Below, in pieces: positions 1 to 7,255 of a stretch of DNA of 64,000 nt. Below the pieces are notes generated by a model. It did not search any database, was not told the DNA's origin, and worked only from the letters and a program-made list of their open reading frames with translations. A program made the translations under genes and the position numbers. The stretch comes from Cognatishimia sp. SS12 (GTDB lineage Bacteria; Pseudomonadota; Alphaproteobacteria; Rhodobacterales; Rhodobacteraceae), in contig NZ_JAQNCZ010000004.1 in NCBI RefSeq assembly GCF_028369055.1, forward strand, positions 370,995 to 434,994. Reading direction: 5' to 3'. Every line of letters starts with the position of its first letter. The stretch's first letter is position 1.

Positions 1-274
1 GTTCGTCAGTTTCGACCTGATCAATCTGGGTGGTTTGGGTCAGGGCCGCGCCGACAAGCTTACGCACCATGCGCGCCGCCTTGCGCCGCAACATCACTTC
101 GCTTTCGCCCCTTGCCAATCGCAACAATTCTGTCGGGCCATCGACCCGCACAACCTCGCCCTGCCAGGACCACACCGCGCCTTGCTCAATCGCGCTTATA
201 GGTGCGGCCCGCAGACCATCGACTTCCGTTTGCGACCAGGAAATGACGAACGTGCCGAGAAAGCCCGCCCCCAT
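1..274 (-). CDS. Hint-domain protein, N-terminal part (runs off the left edge)
   Basis: The reverse strand reads open from an ATG at 272-274 to the window edge, giving about 91 residues that start MGAGFLGTFVISWSQTE. A short beta-rich start with this WSQTE-type motif, then a VRVDGP segment and an arginine-rich helix (RRKAARMVRKLVGAA), resembles the N-terminus I know from Rhodobacteraceae Hint-domain proteins; the Hint (intein-like self-cleavage) domain itself would lie outside the window. A GCAGGA sequence sits about 8 nt before the ATG. The assignment rests on recognition of the N-terminal pattern only, so the function is tentative. No promoter is obvious, but a perfect inverted repeat lies just upstream. 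Confidence 0.55.
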   Translation of the reverse strand, partial: MGAGFLGTFVISWSQTEVDGLRAAPISAIEQGAVWSWQGEVVRVDGPTELLRLARGESEVMLRRKAARMVRKLVGAALTQTTQIDQVETDE

Positions 275-287
275 GTGCCTGTATCCT

Positions 288-310
288 GCCTCAATTTTTC
301 TTATTGAGGC
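288..310. repeat. Inverted repeat upstream of the Hint-domain gene
   Basis: GCCTCAA (288-294) and TTGAGGC (304-310) form a perfect 7-bp stem with a 9-nt loop, 14 nt ahead of the start codon at 274. It could be a leader hairpin or an operator; the sequence does not decide. Confidence 0.4.
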
Positions 311-372
311 CAGAGTAGCAAAAGTGATTCGCTCTGGGAAGCCCAAAACGAATCACCGTTTGAGATTAGGGT

Positions 373-389
373 GTTGACCTTGAGTCAAC
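373..389. repeat. Small hairpin between two minus-strand genes
   Basis: GTTGAC (373-378) and GTCAAC (384-389) are perfect arms around CTTGA. It lies just past the stop codon of the LpxR-like gene. There is no T-run on the minus strand, so it is at most a weak 3'-end structure. Confidence 0.3.
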
Positions 390-407
390 GGCAACAGCGC
401 CGTGGGG

Positions 408-1322
408 TCAGAAGTCGATCTTCACGCGCAACGCGCCCACGATCTGGCCTTCGTCCTGACTTGTGAATTCCGGGCTCAAATAGCTCGCCCCATAGTAAAT
501 GCTGTGGCTTTCGCCCTGCCACAACAGACCGGCCCGCAGGCGGTGGCGGCTGTCTTCCATCACCGCCGCGCTATTGCCGGGAATAAAGACGCTGCTGTCC
601 ACATAGGCGATATCAGCCCCGACAACAAAGGAAACGCCGGTTTCGCCGCCTTCAATGGCGCGGTAGCGCTGGCCGGATACGGGATCGCGCACCAGAAGCG
701 ATCCGTTGGTCATTGTGCCAAAGGTCACGTCCACACCCGCGCGGACCAGAGTTTCAGTGCCGGCGCGTGCTTCGAGAAAGGGGCGCGCCGTGGCCATCTG
801 GCCCAGCTGATAGCTGTGGCCCACTTCGGCCACCGCATCCAGATGCACCGCATTGCCAATCTGGCTGTTCAGCACGGTGCTGGACGGGCCGACAAAATCA
901 AACTGCCCGTGCAGCCAGCTTTGGAAATCCCCAAGGCCGGTTTGCGGGCCGGTAAAGGTCACATCCGCGCCAAGCGCAAATTCCAGACCACGTTGCTGAA
1001 AATGCGTATGCGCGCCCACCGAAATCGCCCCCGCATAGCTGCGGTCAACCGGCGACGGCATGGCGAGGTTTTCCGGCGCAATAATCTGCCCCAAGATCCG
1101 AAGTTCGATCACCTCGCCAAAGCTCTCCGGCAGTGCGCCCGACCACGACGGGCCAAACACATGGCTGCCCACGATGGAGCCTGTGCGCCAGCGGTCATGC
1201 CCGTCGCCGAAGAAATCATTTACCAAAAGGCGGCCATAGCCCAGCTGTTCGGCCTCAGCGGAAGGCGCGGTCGCGCCAAGGGACAGAAGAACAAGCCCCA
1301 GACTTGAAAGAAAACGCTTCAT
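408..1322 (-). CDS. LpxR-like outer-membrane lipid A deacylase family protein
   Basis: This 304-residue protein starts with a signal peptide (MKRFLSSLGL, cleavage likely after SAEA, about residue 24) and continues as an amphipathic beta-barrel ending in a phenylalanine (VKIDF), as expected of outer-membrane proteins. The segment around residues 35-49 (VNDFFGDGHDRWRTGS) matches the start of the LpxR/DUF2219 family, where the Asn-Asp pair and a downstream Ser/Thr contribute to the active site; a VGHSYQLG segment supplies a candidate catalytic His. LpxR enzymes remove the 3'-acyloxyacyl chain of lipid A. The start is placed at the second in-frame ATG because it begins the signal peptide; a start 9 codons upstream is possible. 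Activity is family inference. Confidence 0.7.
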   Translation of the reverse strand: MKRFLSSLGLVLLSLGATAPSAEAEQLGYGRLLVNDFFGDGHDRWRTGSIVGSHVFGPSWSGALPESFGEVIELRILGQIIAPENLAMPSPVDRSYAGAISVGAHTHFQQRGLEFALGADVTFTGPQTGLGDFQSWLHGQFDFVGPSSTVLNSQIGNAVHLDAVAEVGHSYQLGQMATARPFLEARAGTETLVRAGVDVTFGTMTNGSLLVRDPVSGQRYRAIEGGETGVSFVVGADIAYVDSSVFIPGNSAAVMEDSRHRLRAGLLWQGESHSIYYGASYLSPEFTSQDEGQIVGALRVKIDF

Positions 1323-1438
1323 GTGTGCCTCAATAGAATTTTTGGGCAACCTAAAAGCATCTCAGGCGAATGAAAACCTTTTGTCGCAACTCAGACGGAA
1401 AAATTCGCGCTGTGCGTGCACTGAAGCACAAAATACAC

Positions 1439-2047
1439 TCAGAGCAGCCCCGCGTCGCGGGCGATCATGGCAGCATGGGTGCGATTTTTGGCATTGAGCT
1501 TTTTGCTCAGCGTGCGCACGTGCAATTTGATCGTGACCTCCTTGAGGTCCAGCTCGCGGGCGATTTCTTTGTTGGACAGCCCCCGGCACAGACCGCCAAG
1601 CACCTCAAATTCGCGACGGCTCAGCAATTTGACAAGCGTATCTGCCGGGCTGTCCTCTTCAAACAGCCCTGCGGGAAAATAGACATCGCCCGCCGCCATA
1701 TGGCGCACAGCCTGCATCATCTTCTGGGCGCTCATGGTTTTGGGAAGAAAGCCACTGGCCCCTTTTTCCAACGCCTGCCGCGCCACGGCCTGGGGCGCAT
1801 TGCCCGATATCAGCGCAATTTTACCGCCCGGATTGGCCGCAAGCGCGCGCTCCAGCCCCTCCAGCCCGAACATGCCCGGCATTTGATAATCGAGCAGAAT
1901 AAGATCAAAAGGCCCCTCTGCGCGGGCGCAATCCACCGCCTCGGGCAAGGTGCTGACGCTTTCCACCGAAATATCCCCTGACGCCCCCAGATAAACGCCA
2001 ATGGTCTCGCGCACCAGATCGTGATCATCTGCAATCAATATTCTCAT
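1439..2047 (-). CDS. LuxR/NarL-type response regulator
   Basis: The 202-residue protein has a receiver domain (MRILIADDHD start, acidic pair at 7-8, phospho-acceptor Asp53 in LLDYQMPG, conserved Lys103 in FLPKTM) and a C-terminal LuxR-type helix-turn-helix (about 140-195, with LSRREFEVL, GLSNKEIA and a KLHVRTL recognition region). It should bind DNA when phosphorylated. No histidine kinase lies beside it, so its partner is unknown. The start is set at the canonical MRILIADDH; the open frame extends 41 codons further but that part is not receiver-like. It is transcribed divergently from the molybdopterin-fold gene at 2286. Confidence 0.85.
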   Translation of the reverse strand: MRILIADDHDLVRETIGVYLGASGDISVESVSTLPEAVDCARAEGPFDLILLDYQMPGMFGLEGLERALAANPGGKIALISGNAPQAVARQALEKGASGFLPKTMSAQKMMQAVRHMAAGDVYFPAGLFEEDSPADTLVKLLSRREFEVLGGLCRGLSNKEIARELDLKEVTIKLHVRTLSKKLNAKNRTHAAMIARDAGLL

Positions 2048-2285
2048 GGCATCCAACGGCGGCTTTAGGGTCAACTGGGGCTTGTGTTCATATAAAAAGG
2101 CCGAACACAAGGAACAGCGACACTCGGGACTATTCAGCACTAAACCGGAACCCGCGCAGTAACACCACAATAAAGTGTCATCGATCTATATCCAATCGGA
2201 TAGGTTGCAATGCGACTGGGCAGGTGTCCGCCGAGCCAATCCATGACATGCTGTCCCAAAGGCTGGTTTGTTTGAAAGGCTACCC
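2048..2285. promoter_or_regulatory. Divergent intergenic region
   Basis: The 238 bases separate the response-regulator gene (minus) from the molybdopterin-fold gene (plus), so promoters for both must lie here. I see no clean -35/-10 pair or operator palindrome. GAAAGG (2274-2279) is a weak ribosome-binding site for the right-hand gene. Confidence 0.4.
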
Positions 2286-2795
2286 ATGACTTTGCGCGCT
2301 CTGCTACTGGCTGCCAGCACCTCGGTTGCGCTGGCGCTGCCGGCGTTGGCACATGAGTTGACCCAGCCCGTTGGCGATGTGGTGCTGACCGTGACTGGCG
2401 ACATTGCCCGCACCAATGCAGCGGATGCTGCACAGTTTGACCGCGCCATGCTCGCCGCGATGCCCGCCACTGAAATTGCCACCACAACCATCTGGACCGA
2501 AGGGGTGCAGAAATTTGTCGGCGTCAGCCTGCATGAGCTTGTGGCGCAGCTGGGCATGGAGGGCGACACGCTGACCGCCACGGCAATCAATGACTATGAG
2601 GTGAAAATCCCCCTCAGCGATGCGCAGCCCGGTGGGCCCATTTTGGCCTATCTGCACAATGGGGCCGAAATGTCCCTACGCACCAAAGGCCCGCTGTGGA
2701 TTGTTTACCCCTATGATGACGTGGCCGACTATCGCAGCGAAATCATCTATTCGCGCAGCATCTGGCAATTGAACCGCATCAAAGTCAGCGACTGA
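2286..2795 (+). CDS. Exported molybdopterin-fold oxidoreductase-like protein
   Basis: The 169-residue product has a signal peptide (MTLRALLLAASTS, AxA site near ALPALAHE). The rest matches the small stand-alone version of the sulfite-oxidase/molybdopterin-binding fold: a VVLTVTGDI strand start, a VSLHELVAQLG segment, NDYEVKIPLSD, and a GPLWIVYPYDD motif followed by a terminal RSIWQLNRI. No cysteine that could ligate molybdenum is seen, so a cofactor-free, perhaps sensory, role is possible. Divergence from an orphan response regulator hints at a signalling link; that is inference. The start at 2286 is preferred over one six codons upstream because it begins the signal peptide. Confidence 0.7.
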   Translation: MTLRALLLAASTSVALALPALAHELTQPVGDVVLTVTGDIARTNAADAAQFDRAMLAAMPATEIATTTIWTEGVQKFVGVSLHELVAQLGMEGDTLTATAINDYEVKIPLSDAQPGGPILAYLHNGAEMSLRTKGPLWIVYPYDDVADYRSEIIYSRSIWQLNRIKVSD

Positions 2796-2937
2796 CCACA
2801 GCTTTTTCTGCCCGTTTCTTGGCGGCGGTCCTCCCGCGCGCAACCGCGCCGTGGGCCGAAGTTGCCGATCCCTCAGATCCAGCGCGCCAGAGAATCATCA
2901 CCACCGCGAGCCACGCGCCTGCGCCCCCACAAAAATC

Positions 2938-3004
2938 GTTATCGCCAACGGTGTCGCCACCGTTATCGCAAACACGTGACGGCCCGGCACTGTTATCGAT
3001 AACA
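2938..3004. promoter_or_regulatory. Three operator-like sites upstream of gap
   Basis: GTTATCGCCAAC (2938-2949), GTTATCGCAAAC (2962-2973) and GTTATCGATAAC (2992-3003) share GTTATCGNNAAC. The last sits in the perfect 14-bp palindrome TGTTATCGATAACA (2991-3004). Centres are 24 and 30 bp apart. The form is that of a LacI-family operator; in alphaproteobacteria the LacI-type regulator CceR controls central carbon genes including gap, which makes it the first candidate. That assignment is inference. Confidence 0.6.
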
Positions 3005-3094
3005 TATTGAAAACTCTTCCATTTCCCCTTTCCCCCTGCCCGCGCCGGGCCTATAGGTCGCCCAACTCCATTGGCTCCAGAGAGAGGACAGATC

Positions 3095-4096
3095 ATGACC
3101 GTCACCCTAGGCATCAACGGATTTGGCCGCATCGGCCGTTGCACCCTGATGCAGATCGCGGAAGCGGCCCGCGATGATGTGAAAGTCGTCAAGGTCAATG
3201 CCACCGGCCCGCTGGAAACCGCAGCGCATTTGATCCGCTATGACTCGGTGCATGGGCGCTTTCCGAACGAGGTTGTGGTGCAAAACGGCACCATGGATGT
3301 GGGCCAAGGCCCGATGCGCATGTTCTCGACCTATGACATGGACGAGCTGGACTGGAGCGGCGTGGACGTGGTGCTGGAATGCACGGGCCAGTTCAACGAC
3401 GGTCACAAAGCCGCCAAACACCTGGAGCGCGGTGCCAAGAAAGTGCTGATTTCGGCCCCGGCGAAAAACGTGCAGCGCACCGTGGTCTTTGGCGTGAATG
3501 ATCACCTGCTGAGTGCCAATGACAACATGATCTCCAATGGCTCCTGCACCACCAACTGCCTCGCGCCGCTGGCCAAGGTGCTGAACGACGCCATTGGCAT
3601 TGAAAACGGCGTGATGACCACCATCCACAGCTATACCGGCGATCAGCCAACCCTGGACCGCCGCCACAGCGATCTTTACCGCGCGCGCTCTGCTGCCATG
3701 GCGATGATCCCAACCTCCACCGGCGCGGCCAAGGCGCTGGGTGAGGTGCTTCCAGAGCTGCAAGGCAAGCTGGACGGCACCGCAATCCGCGTGCCTACCC
3801 CGAATGTTTCAGCGGTTGATCTGACCTTTGTGGCCAGCAAAGATGTGACGGTGGATGACGTGAACGCCATCGTGCAAGAGGCCGCCGCAACCACCATGAA
3901 AGGCGTGCTGGGCTATGACGCCGCGCCGAAGGTCTCTATCGACTTCAACCACACCACCGAAAGCAGCATCTTTGCCCCCGACCAGACCAAAGTGATCGGC
4001 GGGCGCACCGTGCGCGTGCTCAGCTGGTATGACAACGAGTGGGGCTTCTCCACCCGTATGGCGGATCTCGCTGCAAAAATGGGCCGTCTGGGCTAA
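3095..4096 (+). CDS. gap: Type I glyceraldehyde-3-phosphate dehydrogenase
   Basis: The 333-residue enzyme oxidises glyceraldehyde-3-phosphate to 1,3-bisphosphoglycerate in glycolysis, or runs in reverse. It shows the Rossmann start GINGFGRIGR (6-15), the catalytic Cys151 in SNGSCTTNCLAPL, the HSYTGDQ motif, TGAAKALGEVLPEL, and the C-terminal SWYDNEWGFSTRM. AGAGAGGACAG precedes the ATG. In place of the Asp that NAD-specific enzymes use to hold the adenine ribose, the second strand reads VNATG (Ala36), so cofactor preference may be broadened or NADP-directed. Three operator-like repeats upstream suggest carbon-source control. Confidence 0.95.
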   Translation: MTVTLGINGFGRIGRCTLMQIAEAARDDVKVVKVNATGPLETAAHLIRYDSVHGRFPNEVVVQNGTMDVGQGPMRMFSTYDMDELDWSGVDVVLECTGQFNDGHKAAKHLERGAKKVLISAPAKNVQRTVVFGVNDHLLSANDNMISNGSCTTNCLAPLAKVLNDAIGIENGVMTTIHSYTGDQPTLDRRHSDLYRARSAAMAMIPTSTGAAKALGEVLPELQGKLDGTAIRVPTPNVSAVDLTFVASKDVTVDDVNAIVQEAAATTMKGVLGYDAAPKVSIDFNHTTESSIFAPDQTKVIGGRTVRVLSWYDNEWGFSTRMADLAAKMGRLG

Positions 4097-4187
4097 GTCC
4101 AATCCCACCAACAATCTTGCGCCCCCGAGGGCGGTCAGGCATACCCAAAAGAAAGGGACCGGACCGCACCCGGGGGCGCAGCAGTTT

Positions 4188-4331
4188 ATGACCAATCCGA
4201 TTGCGATATTTCTTGGCGGCTGTATCGCCGTGGCGCTGATCGCGGATCAGTATTTTCTGGATGGGTCCGGCGCCCTTCTGGCCGCCCGCAAATTCGCCGA
4301 TCTGATTGAATGGGTGGCGTTCTGGCGCTAG
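4188..4331 (+). CDS. Small membrane protein downstream of gap
   Basis: A 47-residue frame begins MTNPIAIFLGG and ends LIEWVAFWR. It carries one hydrophobic helix near the N-terminus and an aromatic C-terminal tail. I recall similarly sized MTN...EWVAFWR proteins after gap in other Rhodobacteraceae, which supports it as a real gene; no function is known to me. It lies 91 nt after gap with no terminator obvious between them, so co-transcription is likely. Confidence 0.6.
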   Translation: MTNPIAIFLGGCIAVALIADQYFLDGSGALLAARKFADLIEWVAFWR

Positions 4332-4334
4332 CGC

Positions 4335-6617
4335 CTAGGCCATCGCCACCCGCAGCGTCACACTTCCGCGCACCGCCTCTTCCCAATTTAGATGCAGCTG
4401 ATCGCCGTTGCTGCCCTGTTGCAGCTCGACATAGGGCGCGCCCCAGCGGGTCTGATTGGCCCCATTGCGCAGCCGCGACGTCACCACCACGCTTTCCACA
4501 ACCCGCGCCTGCCCGCCAAAGGGCAGCTGCCCGCCGGTGTCCACCGTCCAGCTGCTCGCAGCAGAGTTCTGGTCATGCTCCATCACCAAGGGGCTGTAGA
4601 TCGGGGTTTCGATCTGATGGAATGTATTGCCCTGCACCCGGATATTCTTGCCCTTGCTCATGTCCAGCGGCGCAAATGTGGTGTCCACCCGATCCACACG
4701 GTCAATCGGCCCGTTGATGGTCCGGAACTTGTTGCCCGTCACGCTCAGCCCGCCGATGAAATGATTGGTGCCATAGGGCTTGATGACCAGATAGCTGAAC
4801 CAGGACGCGACATCGCCGGACAGAAACACATTGTCGTCAATGCTGAGCGCCGAAAACGAGAACCCCGATGTGAAATCCGGCTCGGCCTCATGTTCGTTGC
4901 TCCACTCGATCGAACAATTGTCCACATAGTTGCCGGTGAGTGTGGATGAGCAATGCGGCTGGGTCAGCAGAATGCCCGCTGTACGCACCCCCGCTGGCTG
5001 ATCATCGCCCTGAAAGAAATGGTTGCCAATGACCACATTGTTGCTGCCCGCCAGCACGGCGAAATGTTTGAACTGCGTGGCGCGGTTGTTGCGCAGTTTG
5101 ACGTCATTGGCATTGGTGTTGATCGCCACGGTGGTGCGATCCTGCGCGCGGGCATCTGCCTCGCCACTGAGGAACTGGCAGCGGTCCACCAACATGCCCT
5201 GGCAGCCTTCGCCGTGGCTGGTGATGCCGCGATCCGCTGGGCGGGTGATCCAGCTGTCGCGCAGATGAAACACCACGCCGGACGGGGCGAGCAAAATCGC
5301 GCTGGCAATATTGTTGCACTGAAATTCCACATCGGAAATCGACAGGCGCTGCAACTTATCAAACCCTGAGAAATCCATGATGTATTTGAAGCGCGTGAAC
5401 GTATAGCTCTGCGTGCCAACCGCATCGTAAAGCGGTGCGCTCAGGGTGATTTCCTGCGTCGCGTCGTTTTTGGAGCGCACGTAAACCTCGCGCCCCACGC
5501 CATTGCCCTCGACCAGCGCGCCGACCTGAATATTGGCCACATTCACCACATTGGTCAGCGTGCGCGCATTGCTGCTGGAATAGGTCGCATTGGATGTCAC
5601 CACATCCGGTTCCCAGGCGGTGGTGCCGGTGACGTAAAACTGCCCGTTGGCGATATGGCGACGCTGCGCATAAGAGGTGCGATTGGGCACCAGCGCCTGC
5701 ATATCCATCGGTGTGGTGATGGTGATGCGCCGCCCGCCCATGTCGAGCGATTCATGGTCTGCACTGTTCAAAAGCGATTGAAACGCCTTTTCAAACCCGC
5801 GCTGCTCATTGCCAAACGCATCAATATAGGTCGGCAGATCAAAGTTCTTTGTGAGGTCCAGAATAGCATCCGTTGGCATGGTCAGCGTGCCTTCAAAGCG
5901 CACCCGCTGGTTCAGGATCACACCGCTGGCCAGGTAATAATCGCCGTCCGACACCAGAATGGTGCGCCCATTCGCGGCTGCGTTGGCGGCGACAAAAGCG
6001 GCGGTGTCATCGGTCACGCCATCCCCTACCGCGCCAAAATCGCGCACATCCACCATGGCCATCATGTCGCGCAGGAAGGCCGAGGTCAGGTCCTCGACCA
6101 CCAGATCATCAATCCGCACCACGCCGCCGGTTGCGCCGGTCAGGTCCAGCCCGACATGGGCATAGGTCGCGGCGGTGCCCCAGGGCATATCGACCCCGCC
6201 CCGATTGCCCGATCCGATAATGGCCGAAACCTCGACCACCTCGCCATAGGTGGTGAGCGCGCGGCTCGGCCCGACCTCGGTCACGCCGCTGACATGGGTG
6301 CCGCCACTGCTGCCCGCCCAGGCGGCAATGCGCACCGAGGGCAGCGCGCCACTCACCGCTTTGACACGGGCGGTGACGCGCAGATAACAGCCCGGCTCCA
6401 GCGGGGTTTGCGACATCGAGCGCAGATGCTGCGTGGTCTCGGTCTTGATCATCTCAAGGCAGCCGCCAAAGTCGGCATCCGCCGGCACAAAGGCCGCGGT
6501 GCCCGTGCTGGCGTAGGTGTCTGACCCCGGCGTGCCGTCACTGGTGGACCAGATGTTCAGTGCCGCTGAAAATGCCGGTGGCATCAAAACCACCCCATCC
6601 GTGATCGCCTTGTTCAT
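4335..6617 (-). CDS. Pectate-lyase-superfamily (GH28-related) beta-helix protein
   Basis: The 760-residue protein has two parts. Residues 1 to about 185 form a beta-sandwich, carbohydrate-binding-like module without a recognisable signal peptide. From about residue 188 (VDVRDFGAVGDGVTDDTAAF) it has the N-terminal cap of the pectate-lyase-3/GH28-related family, followed by repeated short turns rich in N, G and V (for example NNVVIGNHFF, LTGNYVDNC, ISVTGNKF-like coils) typical of a right-handed parallel beta-helix. Such proteins bind or cleave polysaccharides, or act as phage-type tail spikes. It is alone between gap and a DUF4864 gene, so context gives no substrate. The start MNKAITDGV is the first ATG. 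Confidence 0.65.
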   Translation of the reverse strand: MNKAITDGVVLMPPAFSAALNIWSTSDGTPGSDTYASTGTAAFVPADADFGGCLEMIKTETTQHLRSMSQTPLEPGCYLRVTARVKAVSGALPSVRIAAWAGSSGGTHVSGVTEVGPSRALTTYGEVVEVSAIIGSGNRGGVDMPWGTAATYAHVGLDLTGATGGVVRIDDLVVEDLTSAFLRDMMAMVDVRDFGAVGDGVTDDTAAFVAANAAANGRTILVSDGDYYLASGVILNQRVRFEGTLTMPTDAILDLTKNFDLPTYIDAFGNEQRGFEKAFQSLLNSADHESLDMGGRRITITTPMDMQALVPNRTSYAQRRHIANGQFYVTGTTAWEPDVVTSNATYSSSNARTLTNVVNVANIQVGALVEGNGVGREVYVRSKNDATQEITLSAPLYDAVGTQSYTFTRFKYIMDFSGFDKLQRLSISDVEFQCNNIASAILLAPSGVVFHLRDSWITRPADRGITSHGEGCQGMLVDRCQFLSGEADARAQDRTTVAINTNANDVKLRNNRATQFKHFAVLAGSNNVVIGNHFFQGDDQPAGVRTAGILLTQPHCSSTLTGNYVDNCSIEWSNEHEAEPDFTSGFSFSALSIDDNVFLSGDVASWFSYLVIKPYGTNHFIGGLSVTGNKFRTINGPIDRVDRVDTTFAPLDMSKGKNIRVQGNTFHQIETPIYSPLVMEHDQNSAASSWTVDTGGQLPFGGQARVVESVVVTSRLRNGANQTRWGAPYVELQQGSNGDQLHLNWEEAVRGSVTLRVAMA

Positions 6618-6727
6618 GCAAAACCCTTTCGCTTAGCGCCGCCCCGACGGGGCTGCCTCGGTTGGGCATCAGGGCTAACGAACGAGGGGTTAACACGGGG
6701 CTTGCGGCGCGCGCGCCGGGGGCGCAG

Positions 6728-7123
6728 TTAGGCGATCGGGTCCTGCATCAGAAAGCGCACGCCATTGATGCGCCAGCTGCTGCCGACTTCGATCATCTGA
6801 TAGTCGAGCATATGGGCAGTCCCCGCAGCATCCACCACCAGCACCTTTTGCCACAGGCGGCCAGCTTCCTCGCGCAGTTCGAGAAAGCGGATGCGATCAG
6901 GCGCAATGACCATCGGATAGCCCTGCTCTACCATCACGCCAAAGCGATCAGCATTGCCAAATTGTCTTTGAATCAGGGGGCTTGCATAGGAAAACGCCGT
7001 CTCAAAATCGCCGCGCTCAAAGGCATCCAACTGCCCTGTGATCACGGCCTCAACCTGCGGGGATTGCGCCGTGGCCAGCCCGGCCCAGAGCATCAGGAAA
7101 CCTGCCAGAATATGCCGTCTCAT
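6728..7123 (-). CDS. DUF4864-type exported protein
   Basis: The 131-residue product begins with a signal peptide (MRRHILAGFLMLWAGLATAQ) and continues as an NTF2/SnoaL-like small domain: AVITGQLDAFERGDFETAF, then ASPLIQRQFG, and a curved sheet ending SSWRINGVRFL. This pattern fits the DUF4864 family of unknown function. A perfect AAGGAGG ribosome-binding site lies ahead of the chosen ATG, which is why the 34-codon longer frame is rejected. It follows lysK on the same strand after about 130 nt and may be separately transcribed. Confidence 0.7.
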   Translation of the reverse strand: MRRHILAGFLMLWAGLATAQSPQVEAVITGQLDAFERGDFETAFSYASPLIQRQFGNADRFGVMVEQGYPMVIAPDRIRFLELREEAGRLWQKVLVVDAAGTAHMLDYQMIEVGSSWRINGVRFLMQDPIA

Positions 7124-7255
7124 CGGTGCCTCCTTGGGGTATGCGTGCGGAATTCCCGCCATGATACCCCAGCTTTGAGATCGCGCCAAATCACAGCAAA
7201 ACGGCGCGGCAAACCTCTTTGCCACGCCGCCAATTCTGCTCGCTAGGGGTGTTGC

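Noticed and set aside
402..1307. 301-residue open frame on the plus strand
   Set aside because: It is the antisense shadow of the LpxR-like gene; its composition (His/Ala/Arg-rich) is typical of reverse-frame reading and no family pattern is seen.
5655..6524. 289-residue plus-strand frame
   Set aside because: Antisense to the beta-helix gene, without ribosome-binding site or recognisable domain.
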